Notes under the pieces: model-generated
What the model was told of the DNA's origin: nothing
What the model saw: the letters and a program-made list of their open reading frames with translations, nothing else
Databases searched by the model: none
Assembly: GCA_963693285.1 (NCBI GenBank)
Contig: OY848924.1
Coordinates: 6,903,842 to 6,967,841 of the forward strand
Source of the DNA: Xestospongia muta
Lineage: Eukaryota > Porifera > Demospongiae > Haplosclerida > Petrosiidae
Reading direction: 5' to 3'
Length of the DNA: 64,000 bases
Shown: in pieces, positions 36,537 to 48,084 of the stretch
Position numbering within the stretch: the stretch's first letter is position 1
Layout: every line of letters starts with the position of its first letter
Made by a program: the position numbers and the translations under genes

Positions 36537-39500
36537 TACATCTGTTTTCTCAGAGAATAGACCATCATGAAGGCTTTCTAATGCCATCCACTTAACTGGC
36601 AATTTGATAACAGTTTGATCAGAATCATCTTCCCTCCATTGTCTAAAATAATTGTGTACATAAACATCTTTTGAGAGCCCAAAGTCAGCTACTTTAATAA
36701 TCCCATTAGCATCAATCCTAAATAACAGAGTGAATTGAGGAGACTTAACAACAGCTTACATGCAGTTTCTAGCAGCAAGATCTCTGTGCAAAAATTTTTG
36801 TTGAGCTAGATACAACATTCCTTTAGAAACTTGTAAGCACATAGAAAGAAGCTGTTTCCTTGCATTGAGTACAATATCATCATCACTGGTTTCAGCTATT
36901 GTTAAATTTAGTCTCTCTTTCGTTAGATAAGACAACAGACTACCTCTAGCCATAAAAGGCATTACAATATGAGGTGCCTGACCAAGATCAAGGCAGACTC
37001 CGATAAGAGAAAGTACATTCAGATGATCAAAAGAAGACATCTTTAGACTCTCTTCCATAATGGAGTCAACATCTTTACTGTAAAGACCTTTCATGTTGAA
37101 GAATTACAAATGATTTTAGAATTAGTGATAGTACTGACCTTTGAGCGTTTTAACAGCAACAGGTACTGGAGTACTATTAATGATGTCACCATCAGGAGTT
37201 AGTAGTCCTCGATAAACTATACCAAATTCACCTTCAATCATGTGTGATATAGTGTGAATATAATCTATTAACAATACCTTGACCAACAGTCTCTTGTAAT
37301 TGCAACAATGATCCTGAAATAATCTTGTGCATAGATAATCGTTTCAAATATGAAGATGGAACACCATAAATATATGTGTGTCTTAGTTTTTCAGTGATTT
37401 CTTCTTTGCTATCACTATTTATTGTAGGATTATTACCTACGTATACTGTAGTAATCAGTGTTAAGTTTTGATATTTACAAAATATTTATCCTTACCATGA
37501 GGTGTCATAGAGATGTCCCTACAAAAAACATAATTATTTCTTGTAATATCAATAACCACTATAATAATTATTATATATAATCTTCTGCACAATTAAAACT
37601 TACTAACTACATTACCTAGTTTGGTTTTTGTTCTTTCTTCTTTTTAAACATACTATTATTATGATCACTGATGCTATAGACAGGAGTACTACAATTGACA
37701 CAGCAATGCTTATAATCAAATAAGTTGCCCAGCTACTAGATGAATTTGAGGATTGTGATGATGTAGCTAAAAAAGATAGAGCATATGGTGCAGTTGATGT
37801 AGGTAATGGTGGTAGAATATATGGTGTAAATGACAAAAGTTCTGATGTAGGAGAGAATGTTATAATATATTGTGCAATTGATGTAAGTGAGGATGATAGA
37901 ATGTATGTTCCAGTTACAAAAAACTCTGATGACAGAATACATCCTGTCATTGATGACAACAGCCCTGATTCAGGTAGGGATGATACATATGGATCCAGAA
38001 CAGATGCTGTGTTCACAATTAAAAGTCTGATATAGGTGAGGATCATGGAACATATGGTGCATGTAGTCTAGTGTTGTTCTAGTGTAGAATATAATTTTAG
38101 TATCAAAGGCCTGATTTTTATAATAATTTTAACTAAGCAGGTATTTATAACCCTTTCTGATTAAATCTGGTAATTTAGATAGTACATGTTGAAGAAAAAA
38201 ACTAATTTGAATAGTTTATTGATACTAGGCTGATGAGAAAGTTGTATGATCAAAAGTCTGTCAACTAACTTATGTAATGTGAACATGCTATCATGTATGT
38301 ACTGAAGTAGGTTAAATATAATATATTTTTGTTCCACTATATCAAGTAAGAACTTTAACTTAGAATGCAATAACAGTTACTATAATTACAGTGTAATTAG
38401 TCTGAAAAATAAGTTACCCAGAACTAGTTAATGTCAAAATTATGTCTTTGATCACACATGAGAGCTACCCTTTGCTACATATAGCAATATAATTATTATA
38501 TATAGTGTATGTACATTATGTAATATCAATTTAGTGGAATTCATGTCAAACTTTGATTATGGTAGTTAACTTACGTATGACTGTTAGTTGCCATATCTGT
38601 TTGTCTGACCCAATACTACATGAGACATTGGTGAAGTCTCCCTCTTGCAGTCCTCCAATAACTAGGCAAGTACAGGAAACATTGTATGGTGTTGAGAAGT
38701 CACAAGAAATACTTGCATTGACATGATCAAACTTTAAGTTAAGACAATTAAGTCTTGTATAATCTCCATTAGTATCACAACCCATACTATCCCTTCTTGG
38801 AGTTAATGTTGTATTAAACAATTGAAATGTCATCATTTCATTACTTCTTACTGATGCTTCACAAGTAAAGCAGTATGTCTCATTGACTAGAATAACTATG
38901 TCGTCAGGATAAGCTAATATTTCATTCACACCATCTATATCTAATAGTGAAAGAATAAAGTAACGACACTAATAGATAAAGTTATAGCATACATACCTTC
39001 TTTAGTGCTAACTGTGATTAAGTCGCCATCATAATTAGACTGAGTTAGTGAACTAATTGTAACTTTACATTGGTATGTGGCCTCTAACAGAGGTGTATAA
39101 AATGGAACAGATAATTCATGAGTGGCTGAATTAGCAGAGAAAGGAACTGACTGATCTTGTATTGTCCTTGTAGCTCCTGAAAATTGAACCTTCCATGACA
39201 GACTATAGCCATTAGGATAGGCTCCAAGTTGATAAGAGCAGTTTAAAACTAGTGGTTTACCCCATGTGAAAGATTGGTTAGAACTAATGTTAAGTTCCAC
39301 AGGTATAGCTATAAGGAGAATAAAATTTAAAATAATTTTATATAAGAGAATGTCAATCATGATACTTACGTATGAGGATTTTAGCTTTAGAATCAACTAC
39401 ATTATTAGTTGTAGTTCTACAAATATATCTTCCTTCATTATTTTTATTTAGAATGAAGTTGTGATATTTTGCTAGTGGTTCTAACGACTTCGGGCCACTT

Positions 39501-39612
39501 TCAGAGTCAATATAAAAGAAAGTTGCATCTACTGGTCCCACATTAAAATCATCTCGACATGTTAGAATCACAAAATTATTATCTCTGTACACATGTATCG
39601 TAGAGTATATAC
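36537..39612 (-). pseudogene. RTK copy E: truncated at both ends
   Basis: Exons: 39612-39370 (Ig1'), 39308-38997 (Ig2'), 38934-38575 (Ig3'), 38006-37616 (stalk and membrane helix), 37518-37496, 37445-37278 (juxtamembrane, with six extra bases at the acceptor), 37231-37139 (glycine loop), 37087-36760 (HRDLAARN; one codon shorter than sisters), 36717-36537 (DFG to PVKWMALE). All are open and in frame. There is no signal peptide exon upstream: receptor homology stops at about 39750. The last two kinase exons are missing, so the C-lobe would be incomplete. A soluble or inactive product is possible, but a decayed copy is likelier. Confidence 0.75.
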
Positions 39613-39984
39613 CTGTAGCTCGAGTTACGAGGAGACAAAGGATAATTATAATTACAATGCTATCGTGTATGTACTAAAGTAGGTTAAATTTAATATATTT
39701 TTGTTCCATTATATCAAGTAACAGCTTCAACTTAGAATGCAATAACAGTCCCCAAGACATGTAATATACATTAGGGTATCTATATAATGTATTTTATATG
39801 ATGTAAGGTTTAGATTATATCAGCTGGCACTGTTCTAGTATTACCATATCAATACATCCATACTATAGTATTTGGTATGAATGAAATGACTTAACAACTG
39901 GTTTGGTAAGGATGATTAGACACAATAAGGAAATGGAGATTTTCTAATTATACTTTATCAAGTTAAGACTTGTTCATGTGTTAG

Positions 39985-40510
39985 AACTTACTACAGATTG
40001 GTATCAAAAAGATAATAACGATAAATGTAACAGCATATTTTATTATGACTATACATGTATATGGTATGTTACAACTTACTACAGATTGGTATCAAAAAGA
40101 TAATAACGATAAATGTAACAGCATATTTTATTATGACTATACATGTATATGGTATGTTACAACTTACTACAGATTGGTATCAAAAAAATAATAACGATAA
40201 ATGTAACAGCATATTTTATTATGATTATACATGTATATGATATGTTACAACTTACTACAGATTGGTATCAAAAAAATAATAACGATAAATGTAACAGCAT
40301 ATTTTATTATGACTATACATGTATATGATATGTTACAACTTACTACAGATTGATATCAAAAAAAATAATAACAATAAATGTAACAGCATATTTTATTATG
40401 ACTATACATGTATATGATATGTTACAACTTACTACAGATTGGTATCAAAAAAAATAATAACGATAAATGTAACACCATATTTTATTATGACTATATATGT
40501 ATATGGTTCT
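39985..40510. repeat. Minisatellite, six units of 87-89 bp
   Basis: Each unit runs TTACTACAGATTGGTATCAA, an A-run, ATAATAACGATAAATG and CATGTATATG. Units start near 39988, 40076, 40163, 40251, 40339 and 40428. Small length changes in the A-run shift any frame. It ends 50 bp before the first visible exon of the next gene. Confidence 0.9.
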
Positions 40511-40560
40511 CACCAATATAACATGTTATGTCATCATTAACTGCTTCATTTTATCTTCAG

Positions 40561-42018
40561 GGTAATCATATCGATAGTGTTTTAGTGAATGAGATAAATG
40601 TCACAGTTGACAATGCTGTTTGTATCATTCAGCAAGTCACTGCTAAAGTGAGTCACAAGATGTCATAGTGATGTCATCACTTGACAACATATTAATTTTT
40701 TCAGAGTCTTTATTGTCTCCTGCCACAAATTACCACCACTCAAAGAAAATATGGAGCTAACGTCACAGTATCTATAGCTAATGGTAGTCTGGTTTATGAT
40801 GTAGGACAAATTCATTATAATTTGAATGTAAATGGTGTCACCAAGACTGGCACGTTGTCCAACCTCACGTTGGCAATCATTATTGCTGTGGTTACCTTGG
40901 TAACAGCTATTTTGATACTAGTAGTTGCTGCTGTAATAGTTAAGTATTGGAAAATGAAGCATCCTCCGCTGAGGAACTTAACGAAGTATTTGTAATCTAA
41001 ATACTAGTTGTCGTTTTTAAACTTATCTCTTTACAGGAGGACCATATTAAGGAATAGGGCAACAACACCAACAACTAAAGGTCTGGAAATATCATTACAA
41101 CCTTCAAACCACTATTGTGATGTCATTGAACGATCTGGTGATATTATTTATGAAACAATTCCTGATAATATATATGAGGGTCCTACCCTTGAAAATCAAT
41201 ATCAGAACTGCAATCAAACGACTTATCAGAATGTGAAGGAGGCAGTTCAAACAACAACCCACGTATGTACATAATGGACAGATAGAAGGAGGATGAATGG
41301 ATGGATGGATGAGCAAGTGATTTAATGGAAAAATAAAAATATAGATAGATTGATAAAAGAATATTTTGATAAATAAGTATTGATGTGATATTGGTTTAAA
41401 AATTGGATTAAAAATAATTTTTACATACATATATCTCATTTTAGTTAACATTGCCCCTTTCTAATCCAACTTATTCCAATACAACTCTACCTAGTAATCG
41501 ACCAGTTTCAGAACTCATTTCTGCTGATCAGTATGACCATACTAATCACTCGATTAGTCGCCATTCTGCATCATCACCTGATCTGTCACAGTCATCCTGG
41601 CCAAGCTCAACTCAAGACCTCCTACAAGGCAACAGTGGTGAAGAAACCGACGAAGATCAAGGTATCTTATGATAGTATTTGTAAAATATCTCACCCAAAA
41701 TTGTATGTATTTTTAATTCTTTCTGTAGCTGGCATTCCAGAGTATACAAAAATCATCAAGAAACTCACTCCAATTGATGAAAACCGAATTTATGGAAAAC
41801 CAATTGAGAAACGTCCCCAGCTGCTTCAATTACCACAAGAGGAATATGTTGCTATGCACTCTGCCTCGACAACCAATACAGGATCAACACGTCCATCACC
41901 TCAGTTTGATTTTCCAGTTGTGACCAATTACATTGAGATGAGGTCAGCAACTACTACACCTCTGACAGAGCGTCCTGAGAGTAGCTATGTGGTAATGAGG
42001 AGTGCTTCTCTTAGCTAA
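40561..42018 (+). CDS. Single-pass receptor with IPT/TIG-like domain and tyrosine-motif tail (3' exons)
   Basis: Exons 40561-40647, 40705-40985, 41037-41262, 41445-41661 and 41729-42018 join in frame to 366 residues. The first two encode a domain with a VDNAVCIIQQVTAK strand, YCLLP, then YGANVTVSIANGSLVYDVG. This resembles an IPT/TIG fold of the plexin type, followed by one membrane helix (LAIIIAVVTLVTAILILVV). The tail carries YQNC and YQNV (pYxN, Grb2 SH2 type) and YVAM, YIEM and YVVM (YxxM, PI3K p85 SH2 type). Motif meanings are established; use here is inferred. Upstream exons with a signal peptide are not seen; the minisatellite and the receptor cluster lie there, so the gene may be 5'-truncated. 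In the same frame the sequence stays open after the TAA to 42192. Confidence 0.7.
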
Positions 42019-42192
42019 TCGGAGGTGAAATCACCCACAAATCCTCCACCTTTGCCTGGTTGCTATGGAAACAAGAGTCCCACTGTTCCAAGTAGGTCTC
42101 TTCTTATGGAAGAGAGCCAAGAGGAGAGTCATGTGAATGAAGATGTTTTTCTAAAGAATAAAGATTACATTGACATTAAATTGACCTCTTGA

Positions 42193-42660
42193 TTTAATTA
42201 ATGTTTGTTTATTTTTCTGTGATCAATGTATTCTAAATACATAACATTTTGTTGGACACTACTCCTGTTATTTTTGTATACAATTGATATATAATTATCC
42301 TCACATTTAATCATCTAATTTAATTTCTGAAAATCTAAGGAAAGGTCAGAGTTCAGTAGAAGACTAGAAGTGCACACCTTACTACTTATATAGCAAATAT
42401 TATATAGTAAGTATTTAGCTATGTGCAGAGAGTGGGAATATTATATGGAACAATATGATGTAAAGAGTTGTTATAATTAATATTATATGGACGTATAGAC
42501 TTGTAAATAATATTAACCTTTAGACCTCTAACGATAGAATGATGCTATTTATAGAACGTTTCCTCTACTTCACTTTAGTATTGCTATAGTTGTGAGAACT
42601 CAAGGCAAGACACTGTAACTACTATTGCAGAGTTTATTTTAGTGTTTCCCTGTTTTGAAT
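42193..42660. other. Intergenic, no gene seen
   Basis: AT-rich spacer between two plus-strand genes. It probably holds the 3' UTR of the first and the promoter of the second; no motif could be assigned. Confidence 0.5.
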
Positions 42661-43513
42661 ATGGCTAATGTCACAAATCGTACTGAAGAAATCCCGTCAG
42701 ATTATAACAAAGAAAAGACAACCACTGACAATATCATCAGTACTGTTAATAGTACCAAGGCAGACTCTGAAATATTAGGTAATTTTAATTCTAGTACATA
42801 CAAAACTATATAGAGAATACTCTATGTTAAGTCAAGAATACATTTTTCTCTTGTTGTGTGTAGAAAAAGCTCCAGAGAAGACACATCTTCTTGAACTATT
42901 ATCAGCTGTTAGTGATAAATGGTACGAAATTGGTGAACTTCTTAAAGTACCTGAATGTGATCTTAACGGTCTTACAACAGGAAATTTGTCCAATACAGTA
43001 AAACTTTCCAAAGTGCTACAAAAATGGATCAACATGAGGAATAATCCTGTACAATGGAAGATTGTGATAGCTGTTGTTGAAGGTCCCGTTATTCAGAACA
43101 AAGATCTTGGTCTTAAAATTCGTCAATTTTTAGAGCAACCAGACATAGTGTCCTATTACAGAAGCTCATATGCTAAGAGAATGTTTGGTAAGCTCTTGAA
43201 ATTAATTTTAAGTGGAACATCCTCAGATATATCGGTATACCATTTCCTCAGTGTATATACAAATATAATTTGACTGATAACGCTAAAAAGTATGCATTAA
43301 TTTGTACTAAAGTGTGTACACTCTACAATATATAGCTTATTGCTCTCTATATTTTGTTTCTTATTTGTAGTTAGCAGTGGATATTGGTTCTCCCATAATG
43401 TTGTCAGCTTTAAACATGTTGTCATATTGATATCAGCTCAGTATATTCTGTTTACTTCTATACTGATTATAGTGATCGCTATATTAGTGGGGATCTACTA
43501 CTGGAAAAGTTGA
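42661..43513 (+). CDS. Death-domain protein with a C-terminal membrane anchor
   Basis: Three exons, 42661-42778, 42864-43187 and 43371-43513, give 194 residues. Residues 1-39 are polar. Residues about 42-145 form a death-fold domain: six-helix length, with WYEIGELLKV, a KLSKVLQKWI helix and VQWKIVIAVVEGP followed by a KIRQFLE helix, the layout common in sponge and cnidarian death-like domains. The last exon gives one strong hydrophobic segment (ISAQYILFTSILIIVIAILV) and only six residues after it, so the domain should face the cytosol on a tail anchor. No signal peptide is seen. The role is probably homotypic adaptor signalling at a membrane, by family analogy. Confidence 0.75.
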
Positions 43514-43834
43514 AAGTACGAAGTCCCACAAAAGAATAATAAACATACTGAGAGTTTAATAAATACTGCCTAGGATTTATAAATCCTCAACGTACTATTA
43601 AATTATAGTCATAATTTTACAGCACCCTATATATTTATACTGGATAGTACTAATTCCTTTTTTTACTAAATGCTCTGTGGTAGTTATTATAATTTTCATT
43701 TTTGCTAGCATAATTATTATAATGTAATTAAGATAACAAACAAGACGCTAGTACGCTGTATTGGACTTTACGTGGCTACTGAGCAGTGCTTTGTTAGATT
43801 TCTTTAGTGGGTTGTGCTTCCAATCTATTTCAAG

Positions 43835-46560
43835 ATGGCTTCCTCCCATGATCATGCTGGTCCTTCCCTTCTCAAGAGCATAGTTGAACTAACAACTGTA
43901 TTTCTATTGAGTCTCACCTCTTTGTATTTAGTAGCTACTAGACTCACTGGAAAAGTAGGAGAAAGGTTATTTAAATACTTGTTGTGTTAGATTTTCAGTT
44001 GTCTCTTGGAATAGAGTGGTTTTACAGTTTCCCAAAGATGTAGAAGACCTCAAGAGATTAGTTGACGATTTAGCATTAATCAAAGAAGATCACTGGTGGA
44101 TGGTATTAATGCTATTTTCTCTAGCTTATTTGTTTAAACAAACCTTTTCTATCCCTGGATCAGCAATATTAGTAAATATCCATTCATTCATCTATCCATT
44201 AATCTGTTCATCAGGTCCTATATCTATCTATCCATCTATTGTGTAATTAGTCAATCTCTTAATTGCTTAGAATGTATTTGCTGGTGCTATCTTTGGTGGT
44301 TTGATTGGTGTACCTTTGGTATGTGTCCTTTCAGCAACTGGTGCCGCAAGCTGTTTTTTGCTTTCTAAAGCATTTGGACAAAAATTGATAGAACATTACC
44401 TCAAGAACAAGATAGAACCAGTGAAAAAGAAAGTACATAATAAATATGTAGTATTGAAATTATGGGGTAGCTACAACTAACTAAAGTAGGATATTGTATA
44501 TTGTTAGAGTAACTTTAAATTTACAACAATACTTGTATGTCAGATTTTTGATGGTGAAGTTGTCTGGGTAATGGTATCCCACCCACTAGCAAAGCAGTAA
44601 GCATATTAGGAGTACCTATAAAATAAAATGAGAGAGAATTATTTTGTTAATACATGTTTTTAGGACAACTTTTTCAAATTAATGGTAGTACATTACCTAT
44701 TACTCTTAATTAATAATTAATTAACTTTTACTTTTCATTTCAGATTAAAGGTCAACCAGGTGCAAGTGAATTCTTGATATTAGTGTCTGCACGATTATTT
44801 CCAGCCACACCTAATTGGCTACTAAATATGATAGCACCTCATATCGGAGTGGGTCTGACTAAATTTTATTTTTCTGTTTTAATTGGTAAGAGAAACATAA
44901 TAAATAATAGTGATATAATCTGATATTAACATGATTTAAAATTAAAAGCCATGTCCAGTAATACCAACAGAGGTTATTCCTAAATTACATGTGGTTACTA
45001 CTATAACTAGACCCCTCCCCCTAAACATTATATCTTAACACTGATGACATGACTGGACATATAAGAAAATTCTGATATTGTATGTACTAGACTTAGTAGA
45101 CTCATATCATACGCCGGGATTTATTTGCGATGATAAAATTTGGCGGAATTGTAAAATTTTATAATTGGTGAGATTAAATTTGATGAATTTAGCACATGTC
45201 TTGATACCACACCCACTTTAATGAAATAAAATTGAGTTCAGGTTAGATTCTGTTGTTAGAACATAGATATTAGAATAGTTTCTAATGTCTATGGTTAGAG
45301 ACTACCAAGTGTATGGAATGCTATTGTTGGAGAAAACTTACCTCGTGGGCGTGTGAGCGTGGCGACTAAGTGATAAATTTTGACTGTTATTTAATTTGGC
45401 GATTTTTCAAAATTCGCCAATTCACCAAATTTTATTGGTTGCCAATAAATCCCAGTATACGGTATTATGTTTGGTCATAATTTTATTATTTATTATTATT
45501 ATCAATTTGACATTGTAGTTAATTAAGCCTGGTTTACAATATAATCCAAACCACATGTAAACAACACATAAAACTTAGAAATAATTACATGTTATATATA
45601 ATAGGGCTGTTTGATGTAAAATTCAATTTATTTCAATATTATATTGTGTTTATATTGTCTGACTAATCAAAATAAAAGTGTGATATGTAACAAAATTGAG
45701 AAATTCTTCATAATCCCTTAACTTGAGAATATTGCAATGGCAACAAGGACGGGATGATGGACCTACAAAGTCTAAACGTAGTCTTTGCCAAGGTTTTAAT
45801 GGCCATTCCCAAGTCTGAAAAAGTGTATGGTCATAATGCTTGGCACTCTGTACAACATTGTACTTTTTCATAGATATTTTTATCAAGACCTACATGGCCA
45901 CCAGATAATGATCCTAGCTATAAAAGTGTGATGTGTCATAGCAAAATATAACACAAACACCTGTGTAATTTTGAACATAGCATTAGGACTCACAAAACCT
46001 TACATTGTCTAGTGGACATTTAAATCTACTTATATGGGTCTAAGTTATTTTATCTTGTATAAAACAAATATGGATTCTTTAAAAATAAATCATTTACTAA
46101 GATAAACAATTTCATAAAGAATAGATTTGATGTGTTTGTTCTAATTTCTAAATGTTATTATAGTCTGTCCGAGTTGAGAAAAGCCCTTCTATCAAAAATT
46201 CAGTGTGATTGCATGGACTGTAGTTAATTAAGTATAGGAAGAAATCATTATTAATTTGATATTGCCTACTGGTACCAAAATACTGTAGTATCATAAACTC
46301 ACATAAAGGACTATACTTTAAGATAATAAACAGTAAGTGTAAAATTTATAACTAATGTTAGACATTATTTTACTTTGCTCTTTTTGTTCGTTTTAGGTCT
46401 TGTTCCTTATAACTTCATCTGTGTTCAAGCAGGTACTCTGCTTCAATACATGACAGACTTAAAATCACTAGTGGACTTTAAGACTTTCTTCGGTCTATCT
46501 TTGACATCAGTAACTCTTATAATAATAGCTTTGTGTTTTAAAAAGTTCAAAACACTGTGA
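43835..46560 (+). CDS. TMEM41A: TMEM41A-like VTT-domain membrane protein
   Basis: Exons 43835-43965, 44015-44171, 44271-44432, 44744-44885 and 46397-46560 sum to 756 nt, 251 residues, close to the vertebrate protein's length. Diagnostic stretches: FPKDVEDLKRL, AYLFKQTFSIPGSAIL, NVFAGAIFGGLIGVPL, RLFPATPNWLLNM and the highly conserved GLVPYNFICVQAG. The VTT/SNARE-associated fold spans about residues 75-235 with several membrane helices. TMEM41 relatives are ER lipid scramblases; activity of the A type is less certain. The first intron (49 nt) is my choice because the other nearby acceptors break the frame. The last intron (1.5 kb) contains a MITE and a retroelement scrap. Confidence 0.9.
45105..45475. 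mobile_element. MITE in the last TMEM41A intron
   Basis: The left end reads ATACGCCGGGATTTATTTGC; the right end is its approximate reverse complement (about CCAATAAATCCCAGTATACGGT). Inner blocks with AAATTTGGCGG and TTCGCCAA also pair. No coding content. Confidence 0.65.
45720..45880 (-). pseudogene. Ty3/gypsy-type integrase fragment
   Basis: The minus strand encodes TWEWPLKPWQRLRLDFVGP, the typical start of a Ty3/gypsy integrase core just after the zinc-binding region. About 50 residues only; the catalytic triad region is not present. A retrotransposon scrap within an intron. Confidence 0.75.
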
Positions 46561-46599
46561 TAATATAATTGTGATATAAGCGAGCAATTTTGTATTTTA

Positions 46600-47720
46600 G
46601 TTTTATTTAATAATATTTAGTATCAAAAGTTGTAAATATTGAAATTGTATACAAAATGAAACAACACAGTGTATTTACACTAGAACTGTCTAATTAGAAC
46701 CATCTTTAACTTTGATTGCCTCCAATATTAATAAGGTTTTATTAAGAGATTTGCCAATAGTACTGGTGTCATTTTTAACATGTCTTCCACAGTATTTTTT
46801 GACCAGTTAGATATTACAAATATTTTATAACCATTTCATTTAAATATTGAAGCAGAATGCATTTATTTAATTGATTACTAGACATACACATTGTCGGAGG
46901 ATAGTATGATTGTAATCAGTTTCAATCTTATCATGATCTCTAAGAAGATCCCATGGAAATTAAACTATTAGTAGTCATGTGATATTTTCTTATTATATTA
47001 TTATTATTATAATAATGGGCAATAGTATATGTGATGTATTTATTACTGCAATCAAAATGTAGGGCAACAAAAGAGCTGAGCATGTGTGATAATAACTACT
47101 AGTTAATTAATTATAATAATATAATTATATTAAGTTTGTAATCAGTTATGAGAACAATACACTAGATTATCAACAGGAGCAACACTACAATTGATACTGC
47201 GATGATTATTTAAATTAGTAATCAAGTTAGCTGAAGTTTAGGATTTTGGTGTAGTTGGCAAAAGTTAGGATGATAGAGCACCTGTATGTATGCAGAGAGA
47301 GAAAAAGAGAGAAAACAGAAAAGAGACATAAGAGAGATGTATTCAGTGGAAATGATTGTATCACATATCCTCAAAGTATATGATATATTTTACACTCCAC
47401 TATAGTCTATAAATGGTTGAGAGATAGAAATAATGAACAACACCACAGGCCAGGTGTCATGACCTAACCATTGACATGGAGTAAGTTGTCATTGTGTACA
47501 TAATTGAAATAGTATTCTAGAACTGTTCATTTAATTTGTATGTGCTAACTTCTTATCAATTTTTGAACATTCAGTTAGAGTGTACAACTATGAGACAATG
47601 TTTTCTGTAAATTAAGTACTCTATTAAATAGTTTTTTCATCCATCCATGAACCATTCATCTACAAGCTTACTTGGACAATTCATTCTAATTATGAATAAG
47701 GCAAGATTACTAAAATCTCA
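46600..47720. other. Intergenic; right part duplicates 11.6-12.35 kb
   Basis: 46600-46960 is unique and AT-rich. From about 46970 the sequence follows the 11600-12360 region closely, including the GAGAGAAAAAGAGAG stretch. No gene seen. Confidence 0.6.
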
Positions 47721-47726
47721 TTAAAT

Positions 47727-47975
47727 TTAAACTAACTTTAGTCTACAATTTATCACTAATAAAACTAAGGAAGTAGTAGATGTAGTTATGACTGTATTGG
47801 ATGTGGAAAGGACAACAGAACTTGTAGCAACAAATGTGATAAATGTGGTAGTAGATTGAACAACAGTGGTACTTGACACAGCTAGGTGAAATATACAACT
47901 AGGTAACATGACCTGACCATGTATTGGTATGAAGTAAGTTGTCATTGTGTACATAATCATTCTAAAACTGTTCAT
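47727..47975 (-). pseudogene. Spare stalk-exon copy
   Basis: Ser/Thr-rich frame like that at 12361-12609 (TTVVQSTTTFIT), without the GTTAGC donor of the functional stalk exons. Confidence 0.55.
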
Positions 47976-48084
47976 TTAATTTATATGTGGTAACTTTTTA
48001 CTATCCTTTGAACATTAAATTTTTCTCATGTACAACTATTAGGCCATGCTTTCCATGAATTAAGTACTTTATTAAATAATTTTC

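Noticed and set aside
40055..40328. 61-codon frames in the 88-bp repeat
   Set aside because: Unit length is not a stable multiple of three and A-runs vary; no coding signal.
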